Of a stretch of DNA of 64,000 bases, positions 39,284 through 48,479 are shown piece by piece (the stretch's first letter is position 1; every line of letters starts with the position of its first letter). The translations under genes and the position numbers were made by a program. The notes below the pieces were generated by a model. That model made no database searches, was not told the DNA's origin, and was given only the letters and a program-made list of their open reading frames with translations. This DNA is from Turneriella sp942492915 (GTDB lineage: Bacteria; Spirochaetota; Leptospiria; Turneriellales; Turneriellaceae). The stretch spans positions 3,410,001 through 3,474,000 of the forward strand of contig OW818662.1 in assembly GCA_942492915.1 (NCBI GenBank). The letters run 5' to 3'.

Positions 39284-40762
39284 ATGAGAATACCTATCAC
39301 GAAACTTATTCTGTGCTTCGCACCGCTGCTCGCGCATTCTGTGCAGGCCGAGGCTGCCAACCCCCCGAAACCAACAGAATTGGCGCGCGTCGCTATTCTT
39401 GAATTTCAAGATAACACAGGTCAAAAGAATTATGGGTGGGTAAAAGGTTCGTTACCCGATGCGATCAACAGTTCGATGAAAGACCAGTTTGAGTTCGAGC
39501 GCGCTGGACGATCAGCCGGAAAGGTTTCCTCTGAGCTCACCCCTGAAGCGGTGAGTCTTATTGCAAAACAGCAGGCGCTCGACATCGTCATCTTTGGCAG
39601 CTACGACTACGACGCCAAAACAAAAATGGCATCGTTCACGGCGAATGTGTACCACCACAAAGGCCAGCGTATCATCGGCACGGTTGTTGAAAAGAGTAGG
39701 CTCAACAACGACGTCTTTACGGCGATCGATGCGATCAGCAAAAAAATAGTCGGCCACATTTACCGCTTTAGTCTTGACCTGACCGAACAGCAGGCGGCTG
39801 AAAAAACACAGCAGAGTGTCAGGCTGCTCGTGCTCGTGCCCACCTGGACGAACGAAGCACAGAAAAAGGCAGCCACCGCCGAGCTTGATTTGCAGAAGAA
39901 AGAACTCCGCAAAAAATACCAGGTCGACGTGCTCACAATTTTCGAATTCTTTAAGGTGAATAAGACGCCTGCCGGGGACCAGAAACAGATCGAAGGTTTT
40001 GCAAAATCACGTAACGATGCCGGCATCTCTGATTGGCTCAAGACACAGAAGGTCGCGAACGCCATGATCGTGTTTGTCGCGGATAATAAGGTCAGCCTGA
40101 GGCCGGTGGTCGAGGGCGCCAGCAAGCCGGCGGTCACTTACGCGGCAAATGCGCCGGCCGCTGAAAAGGCGAATCTGATCGATGCAGCCGTTTCGCAAAG
40201 CGGTATGAAAGAAAACCTGCAGAAGACGACGCTGAAAAAAGAAGCGGGCATTCGTGACCGGTTCTCGCTCGCCGGCGGTTTGTTTCTGCTTGCCCCGATT
40301 GGCACGGGCAGCGAAAAGATGAGCGCGGCGCCGGGGCTCGAGGTTCAGGCGCTCTATCGTGTCGTGAACCTTTGGGTTTTCCAACTCGGCGCCGCTGGGT
40401 CGTTACATGGCTCATGGCAAAAAAGCTACCTTTCAACCGGCGATGAGGATTTCAACCTGCAACACTACACCGCGCTGGCTGGGCCTGCGCTCATTGTACC
40501 CATGCCATTTTACCGTTCGCTCGAGGTGCAGGTGCTGCTTCTCGGTGGCGCCGCCTACAGCCGCCTCGAAAAATTCAAATACGTCGATACGCCACTGACC
40601 TTCAGCGGCGTCAACGCAGCGGTGAGTGCGCAGACCGAGGTGCGCTGGCATATTCTGCTCGGTGTCTTTGTCGGCGCAGGCGCAAGCTACCACCGCATTT
40701 TCTATTCGGGTACCGACATGTCTTATCTCAACACAAGCCTTAGGGCGGGGTATAGGTTCTGA
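39284..40762 (+). CDS. CsgG/TolB-like domain fused to outer-membrane beta-barrel (third copy)
   Basis: A 492-residue protein. Signal peptide MRIPITKLILCFAPLLAHSVQAEA starts at the ATG 39284. The N-domain (30-175) reads VAILEFQDNTGQKNYGWVKGSLPDAINSSM and QQALDIVIFGSYDYDAKTKMASFTANVYHHKGQRIIG, close in pattern to the copy at 258. An extra middle domain (about 180-310, Lys-rich KKELRKKYQVDVLTIFEFF) is absent from the other two copies. The last 170 residues are barrel strands ending TSLRAGYRF. It is followed 1 nt later by a LamG lipoprotein gene and then GH97, so it may be part of a glycan-related surface cluster. No function is established. Confidence 0.62.
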   Translation: MRIPITKLILCFAPLLAHSVQAEAANPPKPTELARVAILEFQDNTGQKNYGWVKGSLPDAINSSMKDQFEFERAGRSAGKVSSELTPEAVSLIAKQQALDIVIFGSYDYDAKTKMASFTANVYHHKGQRIIGTVVEKSRLNNDVFTAIDAISKKIVGHIYRFSLDLTEQQAAEKTQQSVRLLVLVPTWTNEAQKKAATAELDLQKKELRKKYQVDVLTIFEFFKVNKTPAGDQKQIEGFAKSRNDAGISDWLKTQKVANAMIVFVADNKVSLRPVVEGASKPAVTYAANAPAAEKANLIDAAVSQSGMKENLQKTTLKKEAGIRDRFSLAGGLFLLAPIGTGSEKMSAAPGLEVQALYRVVNLWVFQLGAAGSLHGSWQKSYLSTGDEDFNLQHYTALAGPALIVPMPFYRSLEVQVLLLGGAAYSRLEKFKYVDTPLTFSGVNAAVSAQTEVRWHILLGVFVGAGASYHRIFYSGTDMSYLNTSLRAGYRF

Positions 40763-40763
40763 T

Positions 40764-41495
40764 ATGAAGCAAATGCTACACTTGCGCAAGAAAGGTCTGA
40801 AGCGCGCGGTGCTTCTTATCTTGCTTGCAGTTCTTCACTGCAACAATACTGCGCTGTATGACGAAGCGCTGACGACATATCCGCGAATTATTCGCCCCGG
40901 GCTTAGAGAGTGGAATCCCTTAAACGGTAATCTGTCGTCCCGTATTGGCGGCACAACCGGCACGGCGACTGGTGTGATAACGGCAGGTGCAAATCGTATG
41001 GGTGAAAGCGCAAAGGCGGTTTGCGTAACTGCTAGTGAAATTGATTTTACATCTGCAAATTTTCGATCAAGTCCGGGCACCATAGGTGCCTGGATTAAAT
41101 TCAACACCGCTCCGGTGGGCTCGATCTTGCAAAATGGCAGTGCATCGACGACGTATATCGGATTCAGAGTCTCGCAGACCGGCGGGCCGGCATTTGCCCT
41201 TACCTATGGTAACGGCGGTGGTATCAGCGGCGGTAACTTCACAACCAGTACATTGACTCCTGATATCTGGTACTATCTGGCATTTGCTTACGGCAGCGGG
41301 GTTGGCACTTTCTATCTTGGCCCGCATGGGGGCAGCCTAGCAGCAATCTATTCGAGTGTCGGCCCTTACGGGCCTGACAACAATCCGCTGCGCTTCTTTC
41401 TTATGAACACCAACGGCTGCATCGACGACTTGGTAGCATATGATCGCGGGCTCAGCGCCGACGAAGTGAAAGAGAACTTTCTCACTCTCGAGTGA
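40764..41495 (+). CDS. LamG-like (concanavalin fold) lipoprotein
   Basis: A 243-residue protein. MKQMLHLRKKGLKRAVLLILLAVLHC is a lipoprotein signal with Cys26; His at -1 is atypical but spirochaetal lipoboxes are loose. The mature region is a Laminin-G-3 jelly roll: SPGTIGAWIKFNTAP, GFRVSQTGGPAFALTYGNGG, WYYLAFAYGSGVGTFYLG and NTNGCIDDLVAYDRGLSADEV, whose closing DDLxxYDRxLSxxEI is the family hallmark. Such domains bind sugars or proteins at the cell surface. It starts 1 nt after the OMP gene and precedes GH97 by 39 nt, suggesting one transcript. Confidence 0.75.
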   Translation: MKQMLHLRKKGLKRAVLLILLAVLHCNNTALYDEALTTYPRIIRPGLREWNPLNGNLSSRIGGTTGTATGVITAGANRMGESAKAVCVTASEIDFTSANFRSSPGTIGAWIKFNTAPVGSILQNGSASTTYIGFRVSQTGGPAFALTYGNGGGISGGNFTTSTLTPDIWYYLAFAYGSGVGTFYLGPHGGSLAAIYSSVGPYGPDNNPLRFFLMNTNGCIDDLVAYDRGLSADEVKENFLTLE

Positions 41496-41534
41496 ACGTC
41501 TTGACCGCCGCGGTGGTTCTGTTTTGAGCGGTTC

Positions 41535-43700
41535 ATGAATTGGTGCGCCCGGGTCTACTATATGTTGGCCTTATTTGCGGTGATTGGCGCTGCTAATTGC
41601 GCGACCGCCCGCCCTGACCCGGCAAAATTGCAAGATAGCCTGGTTGTGCATAGAGAGTTTGCGTCTATGCATTCACCGATACGTATCGAAGTCATTGAGG
41701 CGAATCTGCACGCCGACCTTGATTTTTACCCCGACTGGCGGGGGCTCTATTACAGGCTCGTTCACGCAGGCGTGCCAGTTGTCAACTGGTCGCCGCTGGG
41801 CCTTGAAACCGACAGCCAAAGTTTTGTCTCCGATCTGAAGATTCGTGGCGTTCAGAAATCCACCTTTATGCACGACTACGATCTGGCGCACGGCAAGGTG
41901 TCACATGTCAAAAAGATGGCCGACCGCTTCTTGCTCGCGGTTGAAAATTCCCTGGGGCAAAAGCTCACGATCGAGTTTGTGTTGCAGCGCGATGCTGTGG
42001 CATTTCGTTACATCGTGCCGGGCAACGGCAATGTCACAATTCGCCGCGAACTGACCGGCTTTCGTTTGCCGCTGAACAGTACGGGCGTCATGCAGCAATA
42101 CCAAGAGGCGAGCAAGGTTTCACCTGCTTATGAATATTATTACGACAAAGTCAAAGCGGGCGATGCCGACGACGGCAAGGCATCGATACGAAAAATATTT
42201 CAACCGCTCGTCGGTTTTACGGGGCTTGTGATTTTTGGCAGCGATGGCTGGGCGATGCCTGCGCTTTTCGAGACGCCTGAGAAAAAATCTCTGCTCATCA
42301 CTGAGGCAGGTGTCGACGCGAACCACGCGGCGATGCACCTCGCGGCAAAACCGAGCCACAATCTCTACACTCTCGAATGGCCCGCTGAGAAAGAAGGCAA
42401 TGGTGTGGGGAGTGTCTTGCCGCAAGGCAGTCTCCCTTACCAAACTGCGTATCGCACGCTTTTGTGCTGCGACCTCAAAACAATTTTCGAGAGCACAGCA
42501 ATCACAGACCTCGCTGCGCCGCTCGATAAAAAGTTTGGCGGCAAATTGCCCGCATGGGTGAAACCCGGCAAAGCCACGTGGGATTGGCTCAGCTACGTTG
42601 CGACCGGCGATGCCGCACGGCAGAAAGAATATATCGATGCCGCGTCGCAGTTCGGCTGGCAGTACACGCTCATCGACGCCAACTGGAATAAATGGAACAA
42701 CAATAACGCAGAACCTGTGATCAAAGAGCTCGTGGCATATGCGCGCGAACGCAACGTTGGCCTTTGGCTCTGGTACAACTCAGGTGGGGCGACCAATACC
42801 GTGACCGAAGAGCCGCGCGATGCCATGAGTGAGCGCGAAACGCGCCGCCGCGAATTTGCGCGTCTGCAGAAGCTGGGTATCAAAGGTGTGAAGATCGATT
42901 TCTGGCAGAGCGACAAGCAGTCGATGCTGCAGCAATACCTGGACACGCTAGCAGACGCCGCCGATTACCAGCTGATGGTGAATCTTCACGGCAGCACGAT
43001 GCCCAAAGGCTGGCAGCGGCGGTTTCCCAATCTGATGACAATGGAGGCGGTGAAGGGCGCCGAGTGGTACCAGTTTCCGGTTTTTCGCGGGCCGAATGCG
43101 CAAGACAACGTTTACTATGCCCTTACGCGCAATGTAATCGGCCCAATGGATTACACACCGTTGGTGTTTGAGCAGGCTCTCAAACAACAGAAGATCACCT
43201 ATGCGCACTCGCTCGCGCTATCGGTTATCTTCGAATCGGGGGTGCAGCACTTCGCCGACAACGCAGACAATGCCAAAGGGGGATTTCGTAAACTCATGGC
43301 AGCCTACCCCTTCGTCGCATCATTCTTGCGCGACGTGCCGGCCGCCTGGCAAGAGACTCTTCTTTTAGAGGGTAATGCCGACACGCACCTTGTGGTGGCG
43401 CGGTTTCATGAGGGTGTCTGGTATGTCGCAGGTATCAACGCTTCAAAGCAAGAGATCCTCATTCGCCAGCCCTTCACCTTCGGTGTCTACGGCAACTACC
43501 GCGCCGAATGGATCATAGAAGATGATTCTGGTGATACGTTACGCTATGGCGAAACGCAGTTGCATACCGGCGGCACGCAGTTTATTGAAACAGTCATCAG
43601 ACCTCGTGGCGGGTTTGTGCTGAAGCTGACGCCGCTGTCGCATCAGTCTTCTGCTCTGACTTCTTCAGGTACGCCTTGTAGTTTTTGTTCGTGCCCATGA
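41535..43700 (+). CDS. Glycoside hydrolase family 97 (alpha-glucosidase/alpha-galactosidase type)
   Basis: A 721-residue exported enzyme. The signal MLALFAVIGAANC could be lipidated, since Asn at -1 is tolerated in spirochaetes. An N-terminal beta-sandwich (to about 270) precedes the TIM barrel: WQYTLIDANW, YARERNVGLWLWYNSGG, KGVKIDFWQSDKQ, MVNLHGSTMPKGWQRRFPN, LMTMEAVKGAEWY. Asp in KIDF is at the nucleophile position of retaining GH97 enzymes; inverting SusB types lack it, so a retaining alpha-galactosidase/glucosidase is inferred. Calcium-binding Glu residues are likely in MEAVKGAE. The final 19 residues (after GFVLKLTPL) are an unusual Ser/Cys tail that overlaps the convergent hydroxylase gene by 104 bp. 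Confidence 0.85.
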   Translation: MNWCARVYYMLALFAVIGAANCATARPDPAKLQDSLVVHREFASMHSPIRIEVIEANLHADLDFYPDWRGLYYRLVHAGVPVVNWSPLGLETDSQSFVSDLKIRGVQKSTFMHDYDLAHGKVSHVKKMADRFLLAVENSLGQKLTIEFVLQRDAVAFRYIVPGNGNVTIRRELTGFRLPLNSTGVMQQYQEASKVSPAYEYYYDKVKAGDADDGKASIRKIFQPLVGFTGLVIFGSDGWAMPALFETPEKKSLLITEAGVDANHAAMHLAAKPSHNLYTLEWPAEKEGNGVGSVLPQGSLPYQTAYRTLLCCDLKTIFESTAITDLAAPLDKKFGGKLPAWVKPGKATWDWLSYVATGDAARQKEYIDAASQFGWQYTLIDANWNKWNNNNAEPVIKELVAYARERNVGLWLWYNSGGATNTVTEEPRDAMSERETRRREFARLQKLGIKGVKIDFWQSDKQSMLQQYLDTLADAADYQLMVNLHGSTMPKGWQRRFPNLMTMEAVKGAEWYQFPVFRGPNAQDNVYYALTRNVIGPMDYTPLVFEQALKQQKITYAHSLALSVIFESGVQHFADNADNAKGGFRKLMAAYPFVASFLRDVPAAWQETLLLEGNADTHLVVARFHEGVWYVAGINASKQEILIRQPFTFGVYGNYRAEWIIEDDSGDTLRYGETQLHTGGTQFIETVIRPRGGFVLKLTPLSHQSSALTSSGTPCSFCSCP

Positions 43701-44385
43701 GCCAATCCCAAAAACGGAACATACCGAGGTTATTCATGCCTGAGCGCGCGTGGTGAAAATCGTGGCGGCGCGAGTGTTCGCTGCCGAATGGTGAAGGAAA
43801 CCGGTAGCCGCAGTGTTCGTCGAGAACCTCCCACGTGCGAAAGAACAGAAAGACGCAGGTTGATACCAGATCGAGACCGAGTATCATGATCGGCACGAGC
43901 GTGCAGAGCGTCGAGATGACCTGCTCTATGGGGTGATTGTACTCGCTTGTCAGGCCGACGCAGTCGTTCGTAAATAGATGGTGCTTTTTGTGAATGGGCT
44001 TGTAGAGCCAGCGATGGTGCAAAGCCCGATGCGTCCAATAGTTGAAGGTGTCGTTCAGAAAAAAGGCAACGATCACTGCAACCACGACATAAAGGCTCGC
44101 CAGCAGCGGATCTTCAACCGGGGGAAAATACTGCATACCGCGCCACATCATAACGGGGTAGAGCAAGAACCAGGTGGCGAGCGGTTGCGTAACAAGAGAG
44201 GCAATCAGCAGATCGCGTAGTGCGCCGCGAGTCAGATTTTGCGGCGGAACATTTCGCTCTTTGTAGAGGCTGCGTTCGGGAAACCAGTTATAGCGGTAAA
44301 CTGCCGCAAGAAACTGATTGCCGAAAAGGCTCATTGAGTGGTGGGCGCCGACAACGGCTATGGTAAAAATGGTTTGGTCGATCAT
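43597..44385 (-). CDS. Fatty acid hydroxylase / sterol desaturase superfamily protein (second)
   Basis: A 262-residue membrane diiron protein. The His clusters are HRALHH, HKKHH and HDFHH, with an additional TSEYNHPIEQ between TM segments. TM helices lie at about 65-85, 95-120 and 150-175. It resembles the C-4 sterol methyl oxidase/lathosterol-type subgroup, although sterol synthesis is not expected here, so the substrate is unknown. It is 33 nt downstream of the SH3b gene on the same strand and is overlapped antiparallel by the GH97 3' end. The C-terminal 25 residues (KKSEQKTDATAASASAQ) are low-complexity. A paralogue lies at 18255. Confidence 0.8.
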   Translation of the reverse strand: MIDQTIFTIAVVGAHHSMSLFGNQFLAAVYRYNWFPERSLYKERNVPPQNLTRGALRDLLIASLVTQPLATWFLLYPVMMWRGMQYFPPVEDPLLASLYVVVAVIVAFFLNDTFNYWTHRALHHRWLYKPIHKKHHLFTNDCVGLTSEYNHPIEQVISTLCTLVPIMILGLDLVSTCVFLFFRTWEVLDEHCGYRFPSPFGSEHSRRHDFHHARSGMNNLGMFRFWDWLMGTNKNYKAYLKKSEQKTDATAASASAQTRHEV

Positions 44386-44418
44386 TTCGGTTAGTGTAGC
44401 ACCCGGTACAGGTAGCAG

Positions 44419-45063
44419 TCAATCAGAAATCGGGAATGGCTTCAGGTTGTCGCCACCGAAGGAGCAATTGAGGCCTGCCTGTTCGTGCTCGAGCCAGCCC
44501 CTGCAGTACGCATCGCCATATTCATTCACAGCGTCGTTTCTGGATAAGTCGCGCGACTTTTGCAGTTTTCGGATAGCGTCGATTTTTCTCGCAGTGCAAC
44601 CTGCCTCGTATTCCGCTGGATAGCCATAACCTGAAACATTAAGACATTCACTGAAAGGCGCTGGTTCATCGGGGGCAGGATTTTCAGCGGCCTTTTTGCG
44701 TTTCGCTAAATCGGCGGCGTTCTTCTTCTCAATTTTCGTCCATTGTTTTGCGCTGTGTGCGAGCAACGGCCATTCAGAAGATAAGAAGCCCGCGAACGCA
44801 TACCCCTTCTGGCCGTTGAACTCGAATTCGACCCAGCGCGCTTTCTTCTCATCAACCGTCACTTCATCCCCTGTAATCTGCACCACCCGCAGGCTGTCGC
44901 CTTTTTCCAATTTGCCGATCTGCTTGCCCTTCAGGTCGGGGGTCGCCCGTATGCGCAAGACGGCGACAGTCGAATAGGCGATCTCGCCAGGTTTGAGAGC
45001 CTCGGCAGCCTGCACAGAGAGGCTCGCCGCAAAGCTCATTAGCAAGATGGAAAAGTATTTCAT
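44419..45063 (-). CDS. Exported SH3b-domain protein (second)
   Basis: A 214-residue protein. MKYFSILLMSFAASLSVQA is a signal peptide. Residues about 28-90 form an SH3b domain (VAVLRIRATPDLKGKQIGKLEKGDSLRVVQI, RWVEFEFNGQKGYAFAGFLS). A Lys/Ala/Pro-rich linker follows (KKNAADLAKRKKAAENPAPDEP), then a Cys-containing C-terminal region (SECLNVSGYG, EAGCTARK, AYCRGW, LNCSFGG) with four Cys. The C-terminal domain resembles nothing I know. The start at 45063 gives the signal peptide. It shares the N-domain plan with the protein at 30850 but not its tail. Confidence 0.7.
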   Translation of the reverse strand: MKYFSILLMSFAASLSVQAAEALKPGEIAYSTVAVLRIRATPDLKGKQIGKLEKGDSLRVVQITGDEVTVDEKKARWVEFEFNGQKGYAFAGFLSSEWPLLAHSAKQWTKIEKKNAADLAKRKKAAENPAPDEPAPFSECLNVSGYGYPAEYEAGCTARKIDAIRKLQKSRDLSRNDAVNEYGDAYCRGWLEHEQAGLNCSFGGDNLKPFPISD

Positions 45064-45143
45064 CGTGCTCGGCTGAACCATATTAGTAAGAGGTCAATCT
45101 GAAATCCTTTACGCCGGGTGAGGGTGAAACCACCTTTGCCCCA

Positions 45144-47276
45144 ATGCCTACCAAAAAGAACTCGATCAAAACCGACGCCAACGGCGTACCTCAAATCGAC
45201 GCGACTGACGCGCGCGATTTTTTTCGCCAGCTGGGCGTGATTCACGCAACCGAGCGCAGTGTGCAGATGATTCTCATGCGCATTCTGGGGCAGGGGCGCG
45301 GCTCTGAACTGCTCGACTCAAGCGACATGATGCTCGGCATCGACACGTTCTTCAGGCGTATGAACTGGACAAAGGGATTGTCTCATGAAATTCATAAACT
45401 CAGCGCGAGCGAACAAGCGATGCTCGATGCCTATTGCAGCGGCATCAACAGCGTGCTCACGAAAAAGACGCCGTGGGAATTCAAACTGGTCGGCTATCGC
45501 TTTGAACCGTGGAAGAGTGAAGACTCGATTCTCATCGCGCGCATGATGGGCTACCTCACGCTCTCGCAGTCGCAGGGCGAGGTCGAAAAACTTTTCGTCG
45601 AGCTGGTGCAGGCAGGCGCGAGCCGTGCCGAACTCGAAGCGCTGTTTCCGGGGCTGTTGCAGCATGCCGATCTAGAGCTCATAAAAAAAGTTGAGCTCGA
45701 GCACAGGCTTGTGCCGCCCGAATATTTATGGCAGCTCGGCCTGCCTCGCATGATGGCGTCGAATAATTGGGTGATTGCGCCCAGCCGCACGCAGTCGAAA
45801 TCTGCCATTCTCTCCAATGATCCTCATCTTGAAGGAAACCGCTTGCCGAACGTGTGGCATGAGTTCACCTGGAAATGCGCTGGCCGCAGCGGCGCGGGGG
45901 CCGGCGTACCGGGCTTGCCCGGTATGATGGTCGGCCGCAACGAGTCGGTCGGCTGGGGCGCGACCTACACGTTTATGGATTCTGTCGACTCGTGGATAGA
46001 GAAATGCCGCGGCGGCAAATACCTCGACCACGACAAAAAATGGAAAGCGTTTTCGATTCGGCGCGAGATCATTAAACGCAAAAAGAAACTGCCCGGTGAG
46101 GCCGTCTTCTATGAAAACCACAGGGGAACCCTCGAAGGTGACGCGAGTGGGGCAGCAGAGAAGCATCTTCTCAATACGGCGTGGTCGGGTGCGTCCACCG
46201 GCGCTGCTTCGCTCAAGGGTGCGATGGCGATTCCGTTCGCGAAAACAGTAAAAGAAGCGATGGCGATTGCGGGCAAACTCGAAGTGTCGTTCAGCTGGGT
46301 GTTCGCCGATGTGCAGGGCAATATCGGCTACCAGATGTCGGGCCTCATGCCCAAGCGCGCAAACGGTTGGAAGGGTTTTGTGCCCGTGTCCGCGTATAAG
46401 AAGAATTTCGACTGGAAAGGATTTGTCAGCCCCGAACAGTTGCCGCGCCGCTATAACCCGAAAGAGGGTTTTATCGCAACTGCCAACAACGACCTCAACA
46501 GCTGGGGCAAAGCGAAACCAATCAACATGCCGATGGGCGATTACCGCGTAAGGCGGATTTCGGGGATGCTCGGTTCGGCAAAGAACCACGATGTGGCGTC
46601 GGTGCAGAAACTACACTACGACACGTATTCGATTCAGGCCGAAGAATACCTAAAGCTATTGCGACCGCTCTTGGGCAATGCCCCGCACGAACAGATTCTT
46701 GCCGACTGGAATTTTGAATACGACCTGGGTAGCGTCGGCGCGAGTGTGTTCGAAGCGTGGTACCGCGAACTCTACAGCATCGTCTTCGGCAAAGGCGAAA
46801 CCAACGCCGCCGAATTTATGTGGCAGCACGGCGGCATCTTTATCGACTTTTATCAAAATTTCGATCGTGTATTGCAGTCAAAGAAGTCAGTGTGGTTCAA
46901 GAATAAGGGGCGTGAGGCAATCTATAAAGAAGCGTTGGATAGAATAAAGTCACGCACCTACAGGTCGTGGGGCGAAACCAACCGCTTCGTGCTGAAGCAC
47001 CTGCTGTTCGGCGGTAAGTTTCCGAAATTCCTGGGCTTCGATCACGGGCCGATACCGATTCGCGGCGGCCGCGCGACTGTACACCAGGGCCAGATCTACC
47101 GCTCCGCTGGGCGCGACACTTCATTTATACCGACGTTTCGGTTCGTCACCGATTTCAGCGAAAGCGTCACACATTCGAACCTGCTCGGCGGGCCGTCTGA
47201 CCGGCGGTTCGGTAAGTTCTACAAGAACGAGGTCGAGAACTGGTTGAACGGCGTGTATAAGAAGTTAGAGTTCTAG
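45144..47276 (+). CDS. Penicillin acylase-family Ntn hydrolase, without evident signal peptide
   Basis: A 710-residue protein. The nucleophile Ser206 lies in MMASNNWVIAPSRTQS, the autocatalytic alpha/beta cleavage site where beta-subunits begin SNxWV. A following LSNDPHLEGNRLPNVWHE and later NNDLNSWG provide the oxyanion Asn region. The family (penicillin G acylase, cephalosporin acylase, AHL acylases PvdQ/QuiP) hydrolyses amide bonds. Members are normally periplasmic with a signal peptide and linker. Here the N-terminus MPTKKNSIKTDANGVPQID lacks one, and the alpha part starts at the conserved NGVPQI motif, so it may be cytoplasmic or its true start lies elsewhere. Substrate is unknown; quorum-signal or N-acyl amino-acid cleavage is possible. 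Confidence 0.82.
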   Translation: MPTKKNSIKTDANGVPQIDATDARDFFRQLGVIHATERSVQMILMRILGQGRGSELLDSSDMMLGIDTFFRRMNWTKGLSHEIHKLSASEQAMLDAYCSGINSVLTKKTPWEFKLVGYRFEPWKSEDSILIARMMGYLTLSQSQGEVEKLFVELVQAGASRAELEALFPGLLQHADLELIKKVELEHRLVPPEYLWQLGLPRMMASNNWVIAPSRTQSKSAILSNDPHLEGNRLPNVWHEFTWKCAGRSGAGAGVPGLPGMMVGRNESVGWGATYTFMDSVDSWIEKCRGGKYLDHDKKWKAFSIRREIIKRKKKLPGEAVFYENHRGTLEGDASGAAEKHLLNTAWSGASTGAASLKGAMAIPFAKTVKEAMAIAGKLEVSFSWVFADVQGNIGYQMSGLMPKRANGWKGFVPVSAYKKNFDWKGFVSPEQLPRRYNPKEGFIATANNDLNSWGKAKPINMPMGDYRVRRISGMLGSAKNHDVASVQKLHYDTYSIQAEEYLKLLRPLLGNAPHEQILADWNFEYDLGSVGASVFEAWYRELYSIVFGKGETNAAEFMWQHGGIFIDFYQNFDRVLQSKKSVWFKNKGREAIYKEALDRIKSRTYRSWGETNRFVLKHLLFGGKFPKFLGFDHGPIPIRGGRATVHQGQIYRSAGRDTSFIPTFRFVTDFSESVTHSNLLGGPSDRRFGKFYKNEVENWLNGVYKKLEF

Positions 47277-47647
47277 CCTTCTTTAGAAAAAAACATCCTC
47301 ACCGCCATCGCCACGAGAATGACGCTGAAGATGCGGCGCACCCACATTTCCGGCATTACAAGCGCTACCTTACTCGAGAAGTAGCTGCCAACCATGAACG
47401 CTGCGGCAATCGTTAGCGCGTAGGCCATGTTCACGTTACCCGATCTATAATAGTTGTACGTGGCAGCGATGCCGATGGGCGGCAACATCACGGCAAGGCT
47501 CGTGCCGATGGCGGTGTGCTGGTCGAGGCCGAGCAACAGCACAAGGCCGGGTATCATGATGAGGCCACCGCCGATGCCGAGAATGCCACCGAGCGCGCCG
47601 GCAGAGAGGCCAATGATGAGAAGAATGAGCAGCGTGTGAATGGGCAT
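47273..47647 (-). CDS. Half-length TauE/SafE-family membrane protein
   Basis: A 124-residue protein with about four TM helices. GGILGIGGGLIMIPGLVLLLG is the TauE/SafE first-repeat signature (GxGGGxxxxP), followed by DQHTAIGTSLAVMLPPIG. Full TauE/SafE proteins (about 250 aa) contain two such repeats; only one is present, and no second half follows. It could dimerise to build a transporter; half-size members are known. It is convergent with the acylase gene, overlapping its stop by 4 nt. Transported anion is unknown; family members export sulfite or sulfoacetate. Confidence 0.75.
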   Translation of the reverse strand: MPIHTLLILLIIGLSAGALGGILGIGGGLIMIPGLVLLLGLDQHTAIGTSLAVMLPPIGIAATYNYYRSGNVNMAYALTIAAAFMVGSYFSSKVALVMPEMWVRRIFSVILVAMAVRMFFSKEG

Positions 47648-47726
47648 GGCAGAGAATCGAGCGCGCAGGTGGCGTGGCGAGAAGAATTGGCATTGACCGG
47701 CTATTCAACCGGCATGACCGGCTAAC

Positions 47727-48416
47727 ATGCGCTTGCCTTTGCAAACACTGCTGCTCATTCTAGTTTCATCACTCATTGCCTGCAGCAACTATAACCTGCG
47801 AGACCAACTCGAAAATCCCGGCTCTGTGGGCATTGAGCGGTTTGCCGATCGGCTCTATATATTCGTTACGTCGCAGATGACTGCAGGCGATATGTTTGCG
47901 CTAAACGCCGGCTCGTGCAGCGGTACGGGCATCGGCAAAGCGGATTGCGTCTGCCAGGCGCTCGCCGCACAAAACGGGCGACGGCTCTCAGCCACGAGTA
48001 GATTTCTCGCTTGGCTCAGCGATACAGGCTCTCCCATGAATTGCCGCTTTGGTAATGCGATGGGGCTTGGCTGTGCCCCTACGGGAAGTCAGATTTGGTA
48101 TAACACGAATAACGAAGTTGTTTTTACGGGTATTGAGCCGACGGCCTCAGGTTTGATGGGGAGTACACCGGGCATGCCTTTCGCGCCCAAATATACTGAA
48201 TCAGGTTTTGTTGCCCCTTCAATGGCCGATAACGTGTGGACGGGCACTAACCCAGGCGGCGCAGCTGCCGGGAATACCTGCAACGACTGGTCAAGTAACC
48301 TGGCCGGCTTCCTTGGCAGAACGGGACAGTCAGACACTTTGGGCGCGGCCTGGACCAACTCGAGCGATTTTGGCTGCGACCTCTTCAAGCGTGTCTATTG
48401 TGTGGCGGTGCCGTAG
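47727..48416 (+). CDS. DUF1554 lipoprotein (tandem copy 1)
   Basis: A 229-residue protein. Signal MRLPLQTLLLILVSSLIAC has lipobox LIAC (C19). The mature region is a DUF1554-type domain with C-type-lectin-like spacing: RLYIFVTSQMTAGDM, then CSGTGIGKADCVCQ, FLAWLSDTGSPMN, IWYNTNNEVVF, DNVWTGTNPGG and CNDWSSN...DLFKRVYCVAVP. The AWLSxTGxP and VWTGT-x-CxxW-x-L/VYC motifs are those I know from leptospiral DUF1554 surface proteins. About eight Cys could form four disulfides. The role may be adhesion or matrix binding, by analogy only. A tandem copy follows at 48480. Confidence 0.78.
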   Translation: MRLPLQTLLLILVSSLIACSNYNLRDQLENPGSVGIERFADRLYIFVTSQMTAGDMFALNAGSCSGTGIGKADCVCQALAAQNGRRLSATSRFLAWLSDTGSPMNCRFGNAMGLGCAPTGSQIWYNTNNEVVFTGIEPTASGLMGSTPGMPFAPKYTESGFVAPSMADNVWTGTNPGGAAAGNTCNDWSSNLAGFLGRTGQSDTLGAAWTNSSDFGCDLFKRVYCVAVP

Positions 48417-48479
48417 TTCACTTGTGCAACCGTGTTTAATTCTCATTGACCGCTGATCTGTCATGGGGCATGCAAGGCG

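Noticed and set aside
45726..46589. 287-residue minus-strand open frame
   Set aside because: Antisense to the penicillin acylase homologue; Arg/His-rich composition typical of a shadow frame.
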